NCBI RefSeq assembly: GCF_012273015.1
Contig: NZ_CP050954.1
Location: 186,001-250,000 of the forward strand
Source: Hymenobacter sp. BT18
GTDB lineage: Bacteria > Bacteroidota > Bacteroidia > Cytophagales > Hymenobacteraceae
Reading direction: 5' to 3'
DNA: 64,000 nt
Positions within the stretch are counted from its first letter, which is position 1. Each line of letters starts with the position of its first letter. Positions 48,439 through 57,329 of the stretch are shown in pieces. The notes beneath the pieces are model-generated. The model was not told the DNA's origin. It did no database searches and saw nothing but the letters and a program-made list of their open reading frames with translations. The position numbers were made by a program, and so were the translations under genes.

Positions 48439-51123
48439 CTACCCCAGCAGCCCGCTTACCAGCGCCTCAGCCTTGCTGATAGCAGCGCCTAGGCCGGCTA
48501 CGTTCTTGCCGCCGGCCGTGGCGAAGAAGGGCTGTCCGCCGCCCCCACCCTGGATTTCCTTGGCCAGTTCGCGCACCAGCGTCGAGGCGTTGAGCTTGCC
48601 ACCTTTGGCCAGCTCGTCGTCCAGCATCACGGCCAGTTGGGGCTTGCCGTCGATTTCGGCGCCGAGCACGGCTACCAAGTTGGGCACGGCCTGGCGAAGG
48701 TTGAAGGCCAGGGTTTTGAGCGAATCAGCGGAAGACGCCTGCACTTGCGCGGCCAGGAAGTTCACGCCATTCAGCGCCTTCACCTGGCCAGCCAGCTGGT
48801 CTTTCTGCTGGTTGATGCTCTGCTGGGCAAACTGGTCGATCTGCTTGCGCAGGCCGGCAATTTCCTCGGTTTGCTTTTCGATGCTGGGAATGAGGTGCTG
48901 GGGGTTGCCCAGGGCCTCGCGCACCTGGGCCAGCAAGTCCAGCTGCTGGTTCACGAAGGCTTCGGCAGCCTCGGCCGTCACGGCCTCAATGCGGCGTACC
49001 CCGGCCCCTACGGCGCTTTCCGAGGTGATTTTGAAGAAGCCAATGTCGCCGGTGGTACGCACGTGGGTGCCGCCGCAAAGCTCCACCGAGAAGTCCCGGT
49101 CGAAGGTGATGACGCGCACGAACTCCCCGTACTTCTCCCCGAACAGGGCCGTAGCCCCCAGGCTCTTGGCCTCTTCGATGGGCACGTTGCGGCGCTCATC
49201 CAGCGGAATCTGCTGGCGGATGCGCTGGTTGACAATGGTTTCCACCTGCCGCAGCTGGTCGTCGGTTACTTTGGTGAAGTGGGAGAAGTCGAAGCGCAGC
49301 AGCTTCTCATTCACCAATGAGCCTTTCTGCGCTACGTGCATGCCCACCACCTCGCGCAGGGCCGCCTGCAGCAAGTGCGTAGCGGTGTGGTTGCGGCGGA
49401 TCTGGTCGCGGCGGGCAGCATCAAAGCGGGCCGTAAACTCGCCTTCCAGGTCCTGGGGCAGTTCCAGCACGGTGTGCACGATGAGGTCATTTTCCTTCTT
49501 GGTGTCCAGCACGCGCACCTTGCTCAGCGCCGACTCCAAGTAGCCCGTGTCGCCAATCTGCCCGCCCGACTCTGCGTAGAACGGGGTCTGGTCGAGCACC
49601 ACCTGGTACTCGGTTTTGCCTTTGCGGTCGGTGCGGCGGTAGCGCAGGATACGGGCCGGGGCCTGCTCCTGGTCGTAGCCCACGAAAGCCGGCTGTTCCT
49701 CTGAGTCGTGCACAATTACCCAGTCGCTCTGCTCAGCCTCCTGCGCGTTGCGGGAGCGGTTTTTCTGCTGTTCCAGCTCCTTTTTGAACCCGTCCTCGTC
49801 CACCGTCAAGCCCTTTTCGCGGGCAATGAGGGCAGTGAGGTCGAGCGGGAAACCGAAGGTATCCGACAATTCGAAAGCGGTTTTGCCGTCGATGCGGTTG
49901 CCGTTGGCATTAGCGGCTTCTTCCAGAGCATCGAGGCGGCGCAGGCCGTTTTCCAGGGTTTTGAGGAAGGCAATTTCTTCCTCCTCTATCACGCGCTGTA
50001 CAAACTGCTGCTGGGCCTTCAGCTCGGGGAAGATGTTGCGCATCTGCTCGGCCAGCACCGGCACGATTTTGTACAAGAACGGCTGCTTCTGTCCCAGGCT
50101 CGAAAACGCGTAGCGCACGGCCCGGCGCAGGATGCGCCGAATCACGTAGCCGGCCTTCACATTGCTGGGCAGCTGGCCATCGGCAATGGTGAAGGAGATG
50201 GTGCGGATGTGGTCGGCAATGACGCGGATGGCAATGTCGGTCTTCTCGTTTTCGGTAGCCGGCTGGTCGTTCACGGTGGCCGGGGCGGTACCGTGGTACT
50301 GGATGCCGGCCTCGGTGGCAATGAACTGAATCAGCGGCTGGAAAACGTCGGTGTCGTAGTTGGACTTTACGCCCGACACGGCCATCATCAAACGCTCGAA
50401 GCCCATGCCCGTATCTACGTTCTGCTGAGGCAGTTTTAGCAGCGACTTATCGGCACGACGTTCAAACTCCATGAACACGTTGTTCCAGATTTCAACTACC
50501 TGCGGGTGGTCGGCATTCACCAGCTCAGCTCCGCCTTTCTGGGCAATTTCGGCTTCGTCGCGCAGATCGATGTGGATTTCGGTGCAGGGGCCGCAGGGGC
50601 CGGTGTCGCCCATTTCCCAGAAGTTGTCCTTCTTGTTGCCGGGCAGAATCCGGTCGTCGGAAGTGTACTGGCGCCACAAGTCCTGCGTCTCCGTATCGGG
50701 GCCGAGGCCGTCGCCCTGGTCGCCCTCGAAGTAGGTGACGTACAGCCGCTCCTTAGGCAGCTTGTATACCTCGGTGAGCAGTTCCCAAGCCCAGGCAATG
50801 GCGTCTTTCTTGAAATAGTCCCCAAACGACCAGTTGCCGAGCATCTCGAACATGGTGTGGTGGTAGGTGTCGTAGCCTACCTCTTCCAGGTCGTTGTGCT
50901 TGCCCGATACGCGCAGGCACTTCTGAGTGTCGGCAATGCGCTTGAAGGGCGCGGGCTTGTTGCCGAGAAAGTAATCCTTGAACGGGGCCATGCCCGAGTT
51001 TATGAACAGCAGCGTGGGGTCGTCCTTGACCACGATGGGCGCCGAGGGCACGATGTGGTGGCCTTTGGAAGCAAAGAAATCCAGGAATTGCTGGCGGACG
51101 TGGCTGGCGGTGGGCAGTGACAT
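48439..51123 (-). CDS. alaS: Alanyl-tRNA synthetase
   Basis: An 894-aa enzyme that charges tRNA(Ala) and removes mischarged Ser and Gly. The N-terminal class II catalytic domain has HTMFEMLGNWSFGDYFKKDA and GPCGPCTEIHIDLR. The editing domain has the zinc-binding RNHTATHLLQAALREVVG and VELCGGTHVRTTGDIGFFKI. The C-terminal DHHA1-like region is near 730-894 (FFATAGGKNVAGLGAAISKA). Length and motif order are normal. Confidence 0.97.
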   Translation of the reverse strand: MSLPTASHVRQQFLDFFASKGHHIVPSAPIVVKDDPTLLFINSGMAPFKDYFLGNKPAPFKRIADTQKCLRVSGKHNDLEEVGYDTYHHTMFEMLGNWSFGDYFKKDAIAWAWELLTEVYKLPKERLYVTYFEGDQGDGLGPDTETQDLWRQYTSDDRILPGNKKDNFWEMGDTGPCGPCTEIHIDLRDEAEIAQKGGAELVNADHPQVVEIWNNVFMEFERRADKSLLKLPQQNVDTGMGFERLMMAVSGVKSNYDTDVFQPLIQFIATEAGIQYHGTAPATVNDQPATENEKTDIAIRVIADHIRTISFTIADGQLPSNVKAGYVIRRILRRAVRYAFSSLGQKQPFLYKIVPVLAEQMRNIFPELKAQQQFVQRVIEEEEIAFLKTLENGLRRLDALEEAANANGNRIDGKTAFELSDTFGFPLDLTALIAREKGLTVDEDGFKKELEQQKNRSRNAQEAEQSDWVIVHDSEEQPAFVGYDQEQAPARILRYRRTDRKGKTEYQVVLDQTPFYAESGGQIGDTGYLESALSKVRVLDTKKENDLIVHTVLELPQDLEGEFTARFDAARRDQIRRNHTATHLLQAALREVVGMHVAQKGSLVNEKLLRFDFSHFTKVTDDQLRQVETIVNQRIRQQIPLDERRNVPIEEAKSLGATALFGEKYGEFVRVITFDRDFSVELCGGTHVRTTGDIGFFKITSESAVGAGVRRIEAVTAEAAEAFVNQQLDLLAQVREALGNPQHLIPSIEKQTEEIAGLRKQIDQFAQQSINQQKDQLAGQVKALNGVNFLAAQVQASSADSLKTLAFNLRQAVPNLVAVLGAEIDGKPQLAVMLDDELAKGGKLNASTLVRELAKEIQGGGGGQPFFATAGGKNVAGLGAAISKAEALVSGLLG

Positions 51124-51210
51124 GGTAGAATAGATGACGGCGGGCGCAGAAATTGGCCGCGGCCGGGATTTTGGCTACTTTTCGCCTTTCCGGCGGAAAG
51201 GCGCTAGCGG

Positions 51211-51218
51211 CAAAGGTA
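51211..51218 (-). promoter_or_regulatory. -7 promoter element TACCTTTG for alaS
   Basis: The minus strand reads TACCTTTG, fitting TAnnTTTG, 88 bp before the alaS ATG. No clear -33 TTTG at the usual spacing. Confidence 0.4.
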
Positions 51219-51270
51219 GCCGACTGAGCCGGAAAGCGAAATTACCGCCGCCAAGCTGGCTTTTTTGGCC

Positions 51271-51369
51271 GTCATTCCGAGCGAAGCCGAGGAATCTCGC
51301 GTGCTTATGTTGTGGTGTCAATCATGAGTTACCACACTAGCGAGATTCCTCGGCTTCGCTCGGAATGAC
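51271..51369. repeat. GTCATTCCGAGC inverted-repeat element (copy 2, variant)
   Basis: GTCATTCCGAGCGAAGCCGA followed by GGAATCTCGC is matched in reverse at the right end (GCGAGATTCCTCGGCTTCGC then TCGGAATGAC). It is the most diverged of the four copies. It sits in the alaS-merR spacer. Confidence 0.9.
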
Positions 51370-51405
51370 GTTCTTTAGAGTTTAGAATACCTCCTGCCCC
51401 ATCCC

Positions 51406-51768
51406 ATGCCCTACAAAGACCGCGAAATCGAAAAGCAGTACTTCACCATCGGCGAGGTGGCCGCGCAGTTCAACGTGGCACCTTCGCTGATTCGCTTCTG
51501 GGAAACGGAGTTTGAGGAGCTGCGCCCGCGCAAAAGCAAGAAAGGCAACCGTCTCTACACGCCCCAGGACATCGACACGTTCCGCACCATCTACCACCTG
51601 GTGAAGGAGCGCGGCTACACCATTCCCGGCGCCCGCGACATGCTCAAGCAAAAAGGCCCCCAGCTCAAGGAGAAAATCGACGTGATTCAGAGCCTGGAGC
51701 GGGTGCGCAAGTTCATGGTCACGATGAAAAAGGAGCTGGACGCCATTGGAAAAGCGCAGCAGGGGTAA
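51406..51768 (+). CDS. MerR-family transcriptional regulator
   Basis: A 120-aa DNA-binding protein. The winged helix-turn-helix is at residues 10-80: YFTIGEVAAQFNVAPSLIRF, WETEFEELRPRKSKKGNRLY, TPQDIDTFRTIYHLVKERGY. The remainder is a helix ending at a basic C-terminus, with no obvious metal- or drug-binding domain, as in the short MerR proteins of Bacteroidota. The target is unknown. It converges on the following membrane gene with no gap between the stops. Confidence 0.87.
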   Translation: MPYKDREIEKQYFTIGEVAAQFNVAPSLIRFWETEFEELRPRKSKKGNRLYTPQDIDTFRTIYHLVKERGYTIPGARDMLKQKGPQLKEKIDVIQSLERVRKFMVTMKKELDAIGKAQQG

Positions 51769-52182
51769 TTATTCTTCTGCTTGCCTAATCTGTGCAAAAT
51801 AGTTCGTAGCAGCTCCTGCGGCGGGCAAGCTAATTCCTAAGAAAAAACCAATCAGATCAGGAAGAAGGCTGAAGACCGAATTTAGGACGAAGCCTAAGAG
51901 GAATTGTGTGCCGAAAGCCCAAAGCAGAACTTGTTTAATTTTAACTGATTCTGATGGATACTTAGATTGAAGTACTTTGTAGGTCAGGAATCCAACACAT
52001 AATGGCATGATAAGATACCTCATTAAAAAATAGAATGTTAACATGACGATGAGGCTTGATACATCATCTTCCGTCATGTGGTCAAAAGGGTTCCAATGAT
52101 ATTCGGCATGAGCAGGCATAGCAATAAACATCATTGACACTCCTGCCAAAGAAGCAAAACGTAACAATTTCAGATATTTCAT
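51769..52182 (-). CDS. Small membrane protein, AT-richer than neighbours
   Basis: A 137-aa protein, not recognised. It has a signal-like N-terminus (residues 1-26, ending MPAHA), an acidic linker, then three hydrophobic helices (about 43-68, 78-112, 115-130) with SLLPDLIGFFLGISLPAAGA. Its GC content is visibly lower than that of neighbouring genes, which hints at recent acquisition or weak selection. It ends immediately at the MerR stop. Confidence 0.62.
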   Translation of the reverse strand: MKYLKLLRFASLAGVSMMFIAMPAHAEYHWNPFDHMTEDDVSSLIVMLTFYFLMRYLIMPLCVGFLTYKVLQSKYPSESVKIKQVLLWAFGTQFLLGFVLNSVFSLLPDLIGFFLGISLPAAGAATNYFAQIRQAEE

Positions 52183-52235
52183 ACTGGTCTGTACTCTTAT
52201 GTATTCTCTACACTAAAGTTCATTGAAATAAATTC

Positions 52236-53363
52236 ATGAACGACGACACCCTGCTCCACGAAGTCGCCCTGACGCTGTTTCCCGGCGTGGGGCCGCAGCT
52301 CACGCGGCAGCTGATGAGCTACGGGGGCTCGGCGCGGAACGTACTGCACCTGCTGCCGGGCAAGCTGCTCAAGATTCCGGGCGTGGGACCGGCCACGGTG
52401 GCCGTACTTACCGGCAAGGAGCGTATGGCGGCCCTGCAGCAGGCAGAAGCATCGGTACGGAAAGCGGAGAAAGAAGGCATACAACTGCTGTTTTACACCA
52501 GCAAGCAGTTCCCGGCCCGCCTTAAGCACATTCCCGACGCGCCAGTGCTGCTCTACTACCAGGGCACGGCCGACCTCAACCAGCCCAAAACCCTGGCGCT
52601 GGTGGGCACCCGCCAGGCCACCGACTACGGCCGCGAGCAAACCGAGCGGCTGGTGCGCGGTGTCGCCTCCCACCGCCCGCTGATTGTGAGCGGGCTGGCC
52701 TACGGCATCGACATTGCCGCCCACCGCGCGGCCCTGCAGGAAGGACTGGACACGGTAGGCGTCATGGCGACGGGCCTCGACGTCATTTACCCTCACGCCC
52801 ACCGCAAAACCGCCGAGAAGATGCTCAGCCAGGGCGGCTTGCTCACGGAGTTTCCCTTCGGCACCCCGCCCGACAAGTACAACTTCCCCGCCCGCAACCG
52901 AATCATAGCCGGGCTGGCCGATGGCACTGTGGTAGTGGAAGCCGCAAAAAAAGGCGGGGCACTGATTACGGCCGACCTGGCCCAGGGCTACGACCGGGAC
53001 GTGCTGGCCGTGCCGGGGCCCCTGGGGTCGGCGGCCTCCGAAGGCTGCCACGAGCTGATCAAAACCAACAAAGCCGCGCTGTACTCCGAGCCGGCCGATA
53101 TCGAGCAGGTGCTGAACTGGGACCTTGCCCTCCACCTCACCGGCAAACCCCAGGCCCCCACCACGTTCGACCCGCTGGATTTTACGGATGAGGAGTTTGG
53201 ACTCCTGACGGTACTGCAGCAGGCTCCCAACCGTGAGGAACACCTTGATTCCCTGGCCTGGAAAGCCCAGCAGCCCGTGCACCAGGTGGCTTCCCTCCTA
53301 CTGGGTCTGGAGTTTCGGGGGCTGGTGAAGGCGCTGCCGGGCAAGCGGTTCGGGCTCAGCTGA
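52236..53363 (+). CDS. dprA: DNA-processing protein DprA/Smf
   Basis: A 375-aa protein that protects incoming single-stranded DNA and loads RecA during transformation. The N-terminal helix-hairpin-helix segment (LLKIPGVGPATVAVLTGK) precedes the Rossmann-type DprA domain: ALVGTRQATDYGREQTERLV, VSGLAYGIDIAAHRAALQEG, GLDVIYPHAHRKTAEKML, GGLLTEFPFGTPPDKYNFPA, NRIIAGLADGTVVVEAAKKG. The C-terminal winged-helix-like end (about 315-375) is present. Its presence is consistent with natural competence, but other competence genes are not nearby. Confidence 0.93.
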   Translation: MNDDTLLHEVALTLFPGVGPQLTRQLMSYGGSARNVLHLLPGKLLKIPGVGPATVAVLTGKERMAALQQAEASVRKAEKEGIQLLFYTSKQFPARLKHIPDAPVLLYYQGTADLNQPKTLALVGTRQATDYGREQTERLVRGVASHRPLIVSGLAYGIDIAAHRAALQEGLDTVGVMATGLDVIYPHAHRKTAEKMLSQGGLLTEFPFGTPPDKYNFPARNRIIAGLADGTVVVEAAKKGGALITADLAQGYDRDVLAVPGPLGSAASEGCHELIKTNKAALYSEPADIEQVLNWDLALHLTGKPQAPTTFDPLDFTDEEFGLLTVLQQAPNREEHLDSLAWKAQQPVHQVASLLLGLEFRGLVKALPGKRFGLS

Positions 53364-53379
53364 TTTCTTTGCGCATGGT

Positions 53380-54210
53380 ATGACATCAACAACGTTCCTG
53401 CTCTACAACGGTCGGTTGCTGCCCGAAGCCGCGTTTGCCTTGCCTTTGCCCAACCGCGGGCTTTCCTTCAATGATGGATTTTTCGAAACCCTGGTGTGGA
53501 GCCAGGGCCGCCTGCGCTACGCTGAGCAGCACGCGCGCCGCATGCAACAGGCCGCTGCTGTATTAGGCTTAGAGCTTCCAGAGGCAATAAGTACTGCCCA
53601 GCTAGAAGCCGCTTTAAGCCAACTTGCTCAAGCCCAGCAGCTACCCCAGGTCCGGATGCGGGTGCAGCTCTGGCGGGCTGGCGCTGGGCTCTACACGCCC
53701 GAATCTCAGGAAGCAGAGTGGCTGGCTACGTCCCAGCCCTTCCAAGCCAACGACACACCCGTTCAACGTGCTGACTTTGCTAAGACGGTACAGACGCAGG
53801 TCTCCCCGGTATCATTTTGTAAAGGCCCTAACGCGCTACTATACGTAATGGCGGCCCGGGAGCGGCAGCAGCGGGGACTCGACGACTTGGTGTTGTTGTC
53901 GGTGGCGGGCTACGTGGCGGAAACTATTTCAGCGGCCATTTTCTGGGTGAAGGATAAGCAGCTCTACACCCCGGCCTTGACGACGGGCTGCGTGGCCGGG
54001 GTGCGCCGGGCACATCTGCTCCAGGTTGCCCGGCAGCAAGACATCGAGTGCCACGAGGTCCTGGCCCGCCCCGAAGAGGTGCAAAGGGCAGATGCAGTGT
54101 TTTCGGCCAACGTGGCCGGTATACGCTGGATCAAACAGCTGGGCACGACTTGCTGGGAGGCTGAGCATCCGCTGCTCAGCCAGCTGCGGCACTGGGAGGC
54201 GCAGCCCTGA
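53380..54210 (+). CDS. Class IV aminotransferase (ADC lyase/BCAT-like)
   Basis: A 276-aa PLP enzyme. Family segments are FLLYNGRLLPEAAFALPLPN then RGLSFNDGFFETLVWSQGRL, RYAEQHARRMQQAAAVLGL, the PLP-lysine region SFCKGPNALLYVMAARERQQ and VAETISAAIFWVKDKQLYTP ALTTGCVAGVRRAHL. It may be aminodeoxychorismate lyase (folate) or a branched-chain or D-amino-acid aminotransferase; the usual Asn in the E-x-x-x-x-N motif is Ala here (ETISAA). It follows dprA by 16 nt and is probably co-transcribed. Confidence 0.82.
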   Translation: MTSTTFLLYNGRLLPEAAFALPLPNRGLSFNDGFFETLVWSQGRLRYAEQHARRMQQAAAVLGLELPEAISTAQLEAALSQLAQAQQLPQVRMRVQLWRAGAGLYTPESQEAEWLATSQPFQANDTPVQRADFAKTVQTQVSPVSFCKGPNALLYVMAARERQQRGLDDLVLLSVAGYVAETISAAIFWVKDKQLYTPALTTGCVAGVRRAHLLQVARQQDIECHEVLARPEEVQRADAVFSANVAGIRWIKQLGTTCWEAEHPLLSQLRHWEAQP

Positions 54211-54244
54211 CTTTATCGACCCGGCGGAGTTTAACTTAAGCGCC

Positions 54245-54520
54245 TTACCGCCACCCGTGGCGGTAAACCACCCACGCCATTGTGCCCCAGAAGATCAGCA
54301 GCAGCGCAATACAGAAAGCCTGACCGAGAAGATTTCCCAGCCGGCTGCCTTCCTGCTGAAGGCTTTGTGGTTGCTGCCAGAGCTGGCGTAGCGGTACCTG
54401 CCCGCGGCTCTTGACCGAGAGGCTGAAAAGGCCTACCAGCCGCGCCAAACCACGAAAAAGCCAGCCGAAAAGCCCATCGACTAATCCCTCTAGTACGAAA
54501 CTTGCAACTGCCTCAAACAT
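54245..54520 (-). CDS. Small hypothetical membrane protein
   Basis: A 91-aa protein, not recognised. An N-terminal amphipathic to hydrophobic segment (VASFVLEGLVDGLFGWLFRG then LARLVGLFSL) and a C-terminal membrane helix (LGQAFCIALLLIFWGTMAWV) flank a basic hydrophilic middle. It lies 19 nt after thyA on the same strand and might be the second gene of that unit. A short inverted repeat overlaps its C-terminal codons near 54245-54265. Confidence 0.6.
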   Translation of the reverse strand: MFEAVASFVLEGLVDGLFGWLFRGLARLVGLFSLSVKSRGQVPLRQLWQQPQSLQQEGSRLGNLLGQAFCIALLLIFWGTMAWVVYRHGWR

Positions 54521-54539
54521 ACCGATGCTATGGTGGAAG

Positions 54540-55334
54540 CTATACCGCCACCGGGGCTTTGATGGCAGGATGCGGATGGTAATTTTCCAACTGAAAATCC
54601 TCGTACCGGAAGGCGAAAATATCCTGCACGTCAGGGTTCAGGCGCATCTGGGGCAGCGGGCGGGGCTCCCGGGTGAGCTGCAGGCGGGCCTGCTCCAGGT
54701 GGTTGCTGTAGAGGTGAGTGTCGCCGCCGGTCCAGATGAATTCGCCGGGCTCCAGACCAGTTACCTGGGCCATCATGAGCGTAAGCAGGGCGTAGGACGC
54801 AATATTGAAGGGCACACCGAGAAATACGTCGGCGGAGCGCTGATAGAGCTGGCAGCTGAGCTTGCCATCGGCCACGTAAAACTGGAAGAGGGCGTGGCAG
54901 GGCGTGAGGCGCATGAGCGGCAAGTCGGCCACGTTCCAGGCCGATACCACCATGCGGCGCGAATCGGGCTGGGTGCGCAGTAGATGTACCATCTGGCTGA
55001 TCTGGTCGATGCTCTGCCCGTCGGGGGCTGACCAGCTGCGCCACTGCTTGCCGTAGATGGGGCCGAGCTGCCCGTTTTCGTCGGCCCACTCCCGCCAGAT
55101 CGTCACGCCCACGTCTTCCAGGGACTGGTTGCTGGTGTCGCCGCGCAGAAACCAAAGCAACTCGTGGATGATGCTTTTCAGGTGGACTTTCTTGGTCGTC
55201 ACCAGCGGAAAGCCTTCCTGCAAGTCAAACCGCATCTGGTAGCCGAATACCGAGAGTGTGCCCGTACCGGTGCGGTCGGTTTTCTGGGTGCCGTGGTCGA
55301 GAATGTGTTGGAGCAGGGCGTGGTACTGGCGCAT
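54540..55334 (-). CDS. thyA: Thymidylate synthase
   Basis: A 264-aa enzyme that methylates dUMP to dTMP with methylenetetrahydrofolate. Key motifs are [40 protein letters not shown], the catalytic Cys in [37 protein letters not shown] and a final AIKAPVAV. Length and order are the same as E. coli ThyA. A hairpin lies just upstream, but it most likely belongs to the serine hydrolase gene. Confidence 0.97.
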   Translation of the reverse strand: MRQYHALLQHILDHGTQKTDRTGTGTLSVFGYQMRFDLQEGFPLVTTKKVHLKSIIHELLWFLRGDTSNQSLEDVGVTIWREWADENGQLGPIYGKQWRSWSAPDGQSIDQISQMVHLLRTQPDSRRMVVSAWNVADLPLMRLTPCHALFQFYVADGKLSCQLYQRSADVFLGVPFNIASYALLTLMMAQVTGLEPGEFIWTGGDTHLYSNHLEQARLQLTREPRPLPQMRLNPDVQDIFAFRYEDFQLENYHPHPAIKAPVAV

Positions 55335-55374
55335 AGAAGGCGAAAAAGCAGGTCAGGGGAAGAAGTCAAAAGTA

Positions 55375-55418
55375 CAGAAACCCGCCCGAAACGCCGGTAC
55401 GCTTTGGGCGGGTTTCTG
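55375..55418 (-). terminator. Intrinsic terminator (serine hydrolase side)
   Basis: CAGAAACCCGCCCGAAACG pairs with the right arm CGCTTTGGGCGGGTTTCTG except for a small bulge. On the minus strand it is followed by TACTTTTG, between the serine hydrolase and thyA genes. Confidence 0.75.
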
Positions 55419-55462
55419 CTGCTCATTCGTCCTTTGCTAGGTGGACAGTGAGCAAAAAGGGC

Positions 55463-55556
55463 GTCATGCTGAGCATAGCCGAAGCATCCCTACAGCTGGC
55501 TAACTTCTACTGTGAGGACGAAGCGGTAGAGATGATTCGGCTATGTTCAGCATGAC
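55463..55556. repeat. GTCATGCTGAGC inverted-repeat element (copy 3)
   Basis: GTCATGCTGAGCATAGCCGA at the left, then AGCATCCCTAC; the right arm is GTAGAGATGATTCGGCTATG then TTCAGCATGAC. Changes in the left (ATAGCC) are matched in the right (GGCTAT). Confidence 0.88.
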
Positions 55557-55647
55557 AGTTTGGAAAGTTTTTCATGTCCTTAGGCGTGTATTGCCCATAC
55601 AGGCTACCAGCCAAACCGGACCACGTAACTGCCTGGCAATTTAAAGA

Positions 55648-57150
55648 CTACTTACCTGCACCCACCCTCAGCTTCTTCAGATGCTCAACTGCCCCGGTGT
55701 TCTGTGGATTCAGGGCCAAGGACTGCTGATAGTTGCTAATGGCCAGCGCGCTATTGCCCTGCATTTCATAGGCCTCCCCCAGGCTGTCGTAGGTATTCCA
55801 GCTGTTAGGGTGCAGGTCCACATTCAGCTGGAACAGCTCGACTGCCTGCTTGATCTGGCCTTGCCGAGCCAGCACATAGCCCCACTCATTTACAGCGTCT
55901 TCGGACAGGTGCAGCTCGGGGTGCGTTTTCTTCACGGCATTGTACACATCGAGAGCCCGGCCGTGGTCTTTCGAGGCCAGAGCGCTGCGGAATGCCTGTA
56001 GCGCCGGCGGCACGCCGTACACGCCTTCCACTATCTGGTGGGCAAGATCCCACAGCCGCCCCTGCGTTTGCGGGTCCGATTCGTTGGCCAGCACCACAAT
56101 GCCAAAGCCCAGCTCGGGGTAAAAGCTGCAGTAGCTGGCAAAGCCGAAGGTGCCGCCGGTGTGCACAAACTGCCGCTTGCTGTCCGGGGTCTGGCGCATA
56201 GTCCAGTTCAGGCCAATAGCTTCTGCGTCCACGCGTCCCCAGGTTATCTGATGACTTAGGGCTACGGCTTTATTTGATTCTGCCAGCTGGTAAGCCAGAT
56301 ACTTCACCATGTCGGCCGCGCTGTAGCGCAAGCCACCTGATGGTTCCAGGTTCCCGATGAAGTGGTACGGCATTCGGTGGCCCTTTTCATTGTGCCCCAC
56401 CGCCAGCTGGCTATTCCCGGCTTTTGCCTGCACGGCGCTTTGCAGCTGCAGCGGCTTGGCTATGTATTTTTCCACCAGCTTTTCGTACGGCGTCTGGTAG
56501 ACGCTTTCCAGGATGTAGGCCAGCAGCTGCGCCCCGGCGTTGGAATGCCGCGGAATCAGGCCGGGCACCGTATCGGGTTTTACGGCGTGCAGGTCGGCGT
56601 AGAACTGCTGCTTGGTGTAGGTGCTCGATGCCCTAAGAATAAGCGCCGGAATAGAATCGGGTGGGGCCTGCTGCAGAATGGCGGTCAGATCGGGCAGGTT
56701 GTCGGGCAGGGCCGAGGTGGTATTAGCCAAGTGCACGAGTTTGATGGGCTGGCCAGCGTAGGCAAGGTTAGGATACTTTCCTAGCATGTACTTGCGGATA
56801 TCATCCTCCAGGCTCACCCGTTTTTCCAGCACGGCCTGGGCCAGCAGCAGACTCGTAAACGTTTTGCTGACCGAGCCGATTTCGTAAATGGTATGCGGCG
56901 TGGGCGCCTGGCTCGTTCCTTTTCGCGTGGTGCCGAAGTTGTAAAAGTAGGTGTGCTTGTCTTTGATGATGCCTATGGAAAGGCCTACTGCGGTGGGTTC
57001 TTTGCTGAATGGCCTTCCCTCCCGCTGCACCACCAAGTCAAGCTGTTTATTGGGGTTGCTGCTGGCTGTGGGCGCCGTGGGCTGCCCAAACACAAGGGAA
57101 GCCATTAGCAGGAAAAGGCCGGTAAAAAGGGGCGCGCGGTTTGCCGTCAT
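55648..57150 (-). CDS. Secreted serine hydrolase (beta-lactamase/PBP family) with TPR tail
   Basis: A 500-aa protein from the ATG at 57150 (a GTG 8 codons upstream is less likely). Signal peptide about 1-22. The serine active site is SVSK (Ser93, Lys96) in YEIGSVSKTFTSLLLAQAVL, and the third motif is FVHTGGTFGFASY. The middle motif, usually YSN or YAN, reads RHSNAGAQLLAYILESVYQ, so the Tyr is His here (about residue 202). After about 380, TPR-like helices (AVELFQLNVDLHPNSWNTYD, SLGEAYEMQGNSALAISNYQ) end the protein. It is a class C beta-lactamase-fold esterase or peptidase. Confidence 0.83.
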   Translation of the reverse strand: MTANRAPLFTGLFLLMASLVFGQPTAPTASSNPNKQLDLVVQREGRPFSKEPTAVGLSIGIIKDKHTYFYNFGTTRKGTSQAPTPHTIYEIGSVSKTFTSLLLAQAVLEKRVSLEDDIRKYMLGKYPNLAYAGQPIKLVHLANTTSALPDNLPDLTAILQQAPPDSIPALILRASSTYTKQQFYADLHAVKPDTVPGLIPRHSNAGAQLLAYILESVYQTPYEKLVEKYIAKPLQLQSAVQAKAGNSQLAVGHNEKGHRMPYHFIGNLEPSGGLRYSAADMVKYLAYQLAESNKAVALSHQITWGRVDAEAIGLNWTMRQTPDSKRQFVHTGGTFGFASYCSFYPELGFGIVVLANESDPQTQGRLWDLAHQIVEGVYGVPPALQAFRSALASKDHGRALDVYNAVKKTHPELHLSEDAVNEWGYVLARQGQIKQAVELFQLNVDLHPNSWNTYDSLGEAYEMQGNSALAISNYQQSLALNPQNTGAVEHLKKLRVGAGK

Positions 57151-57329
57151 AGAAGTCTGGTTTCCGCAGGACACTGCCGCTGCCCGAAAAGGTTACAGCT
57201 GGGCGGCAAGTTTTTAACTCGGCAGGCTGAGCTTTGGGCGGCCGGTCAATTTGCCATGAATTCGAATCAGCGTCAGCAACGCCGCAACGCGAAGTAGCAC
57301 GTCTCTCCTACGGATGGCTAATCACCTCT

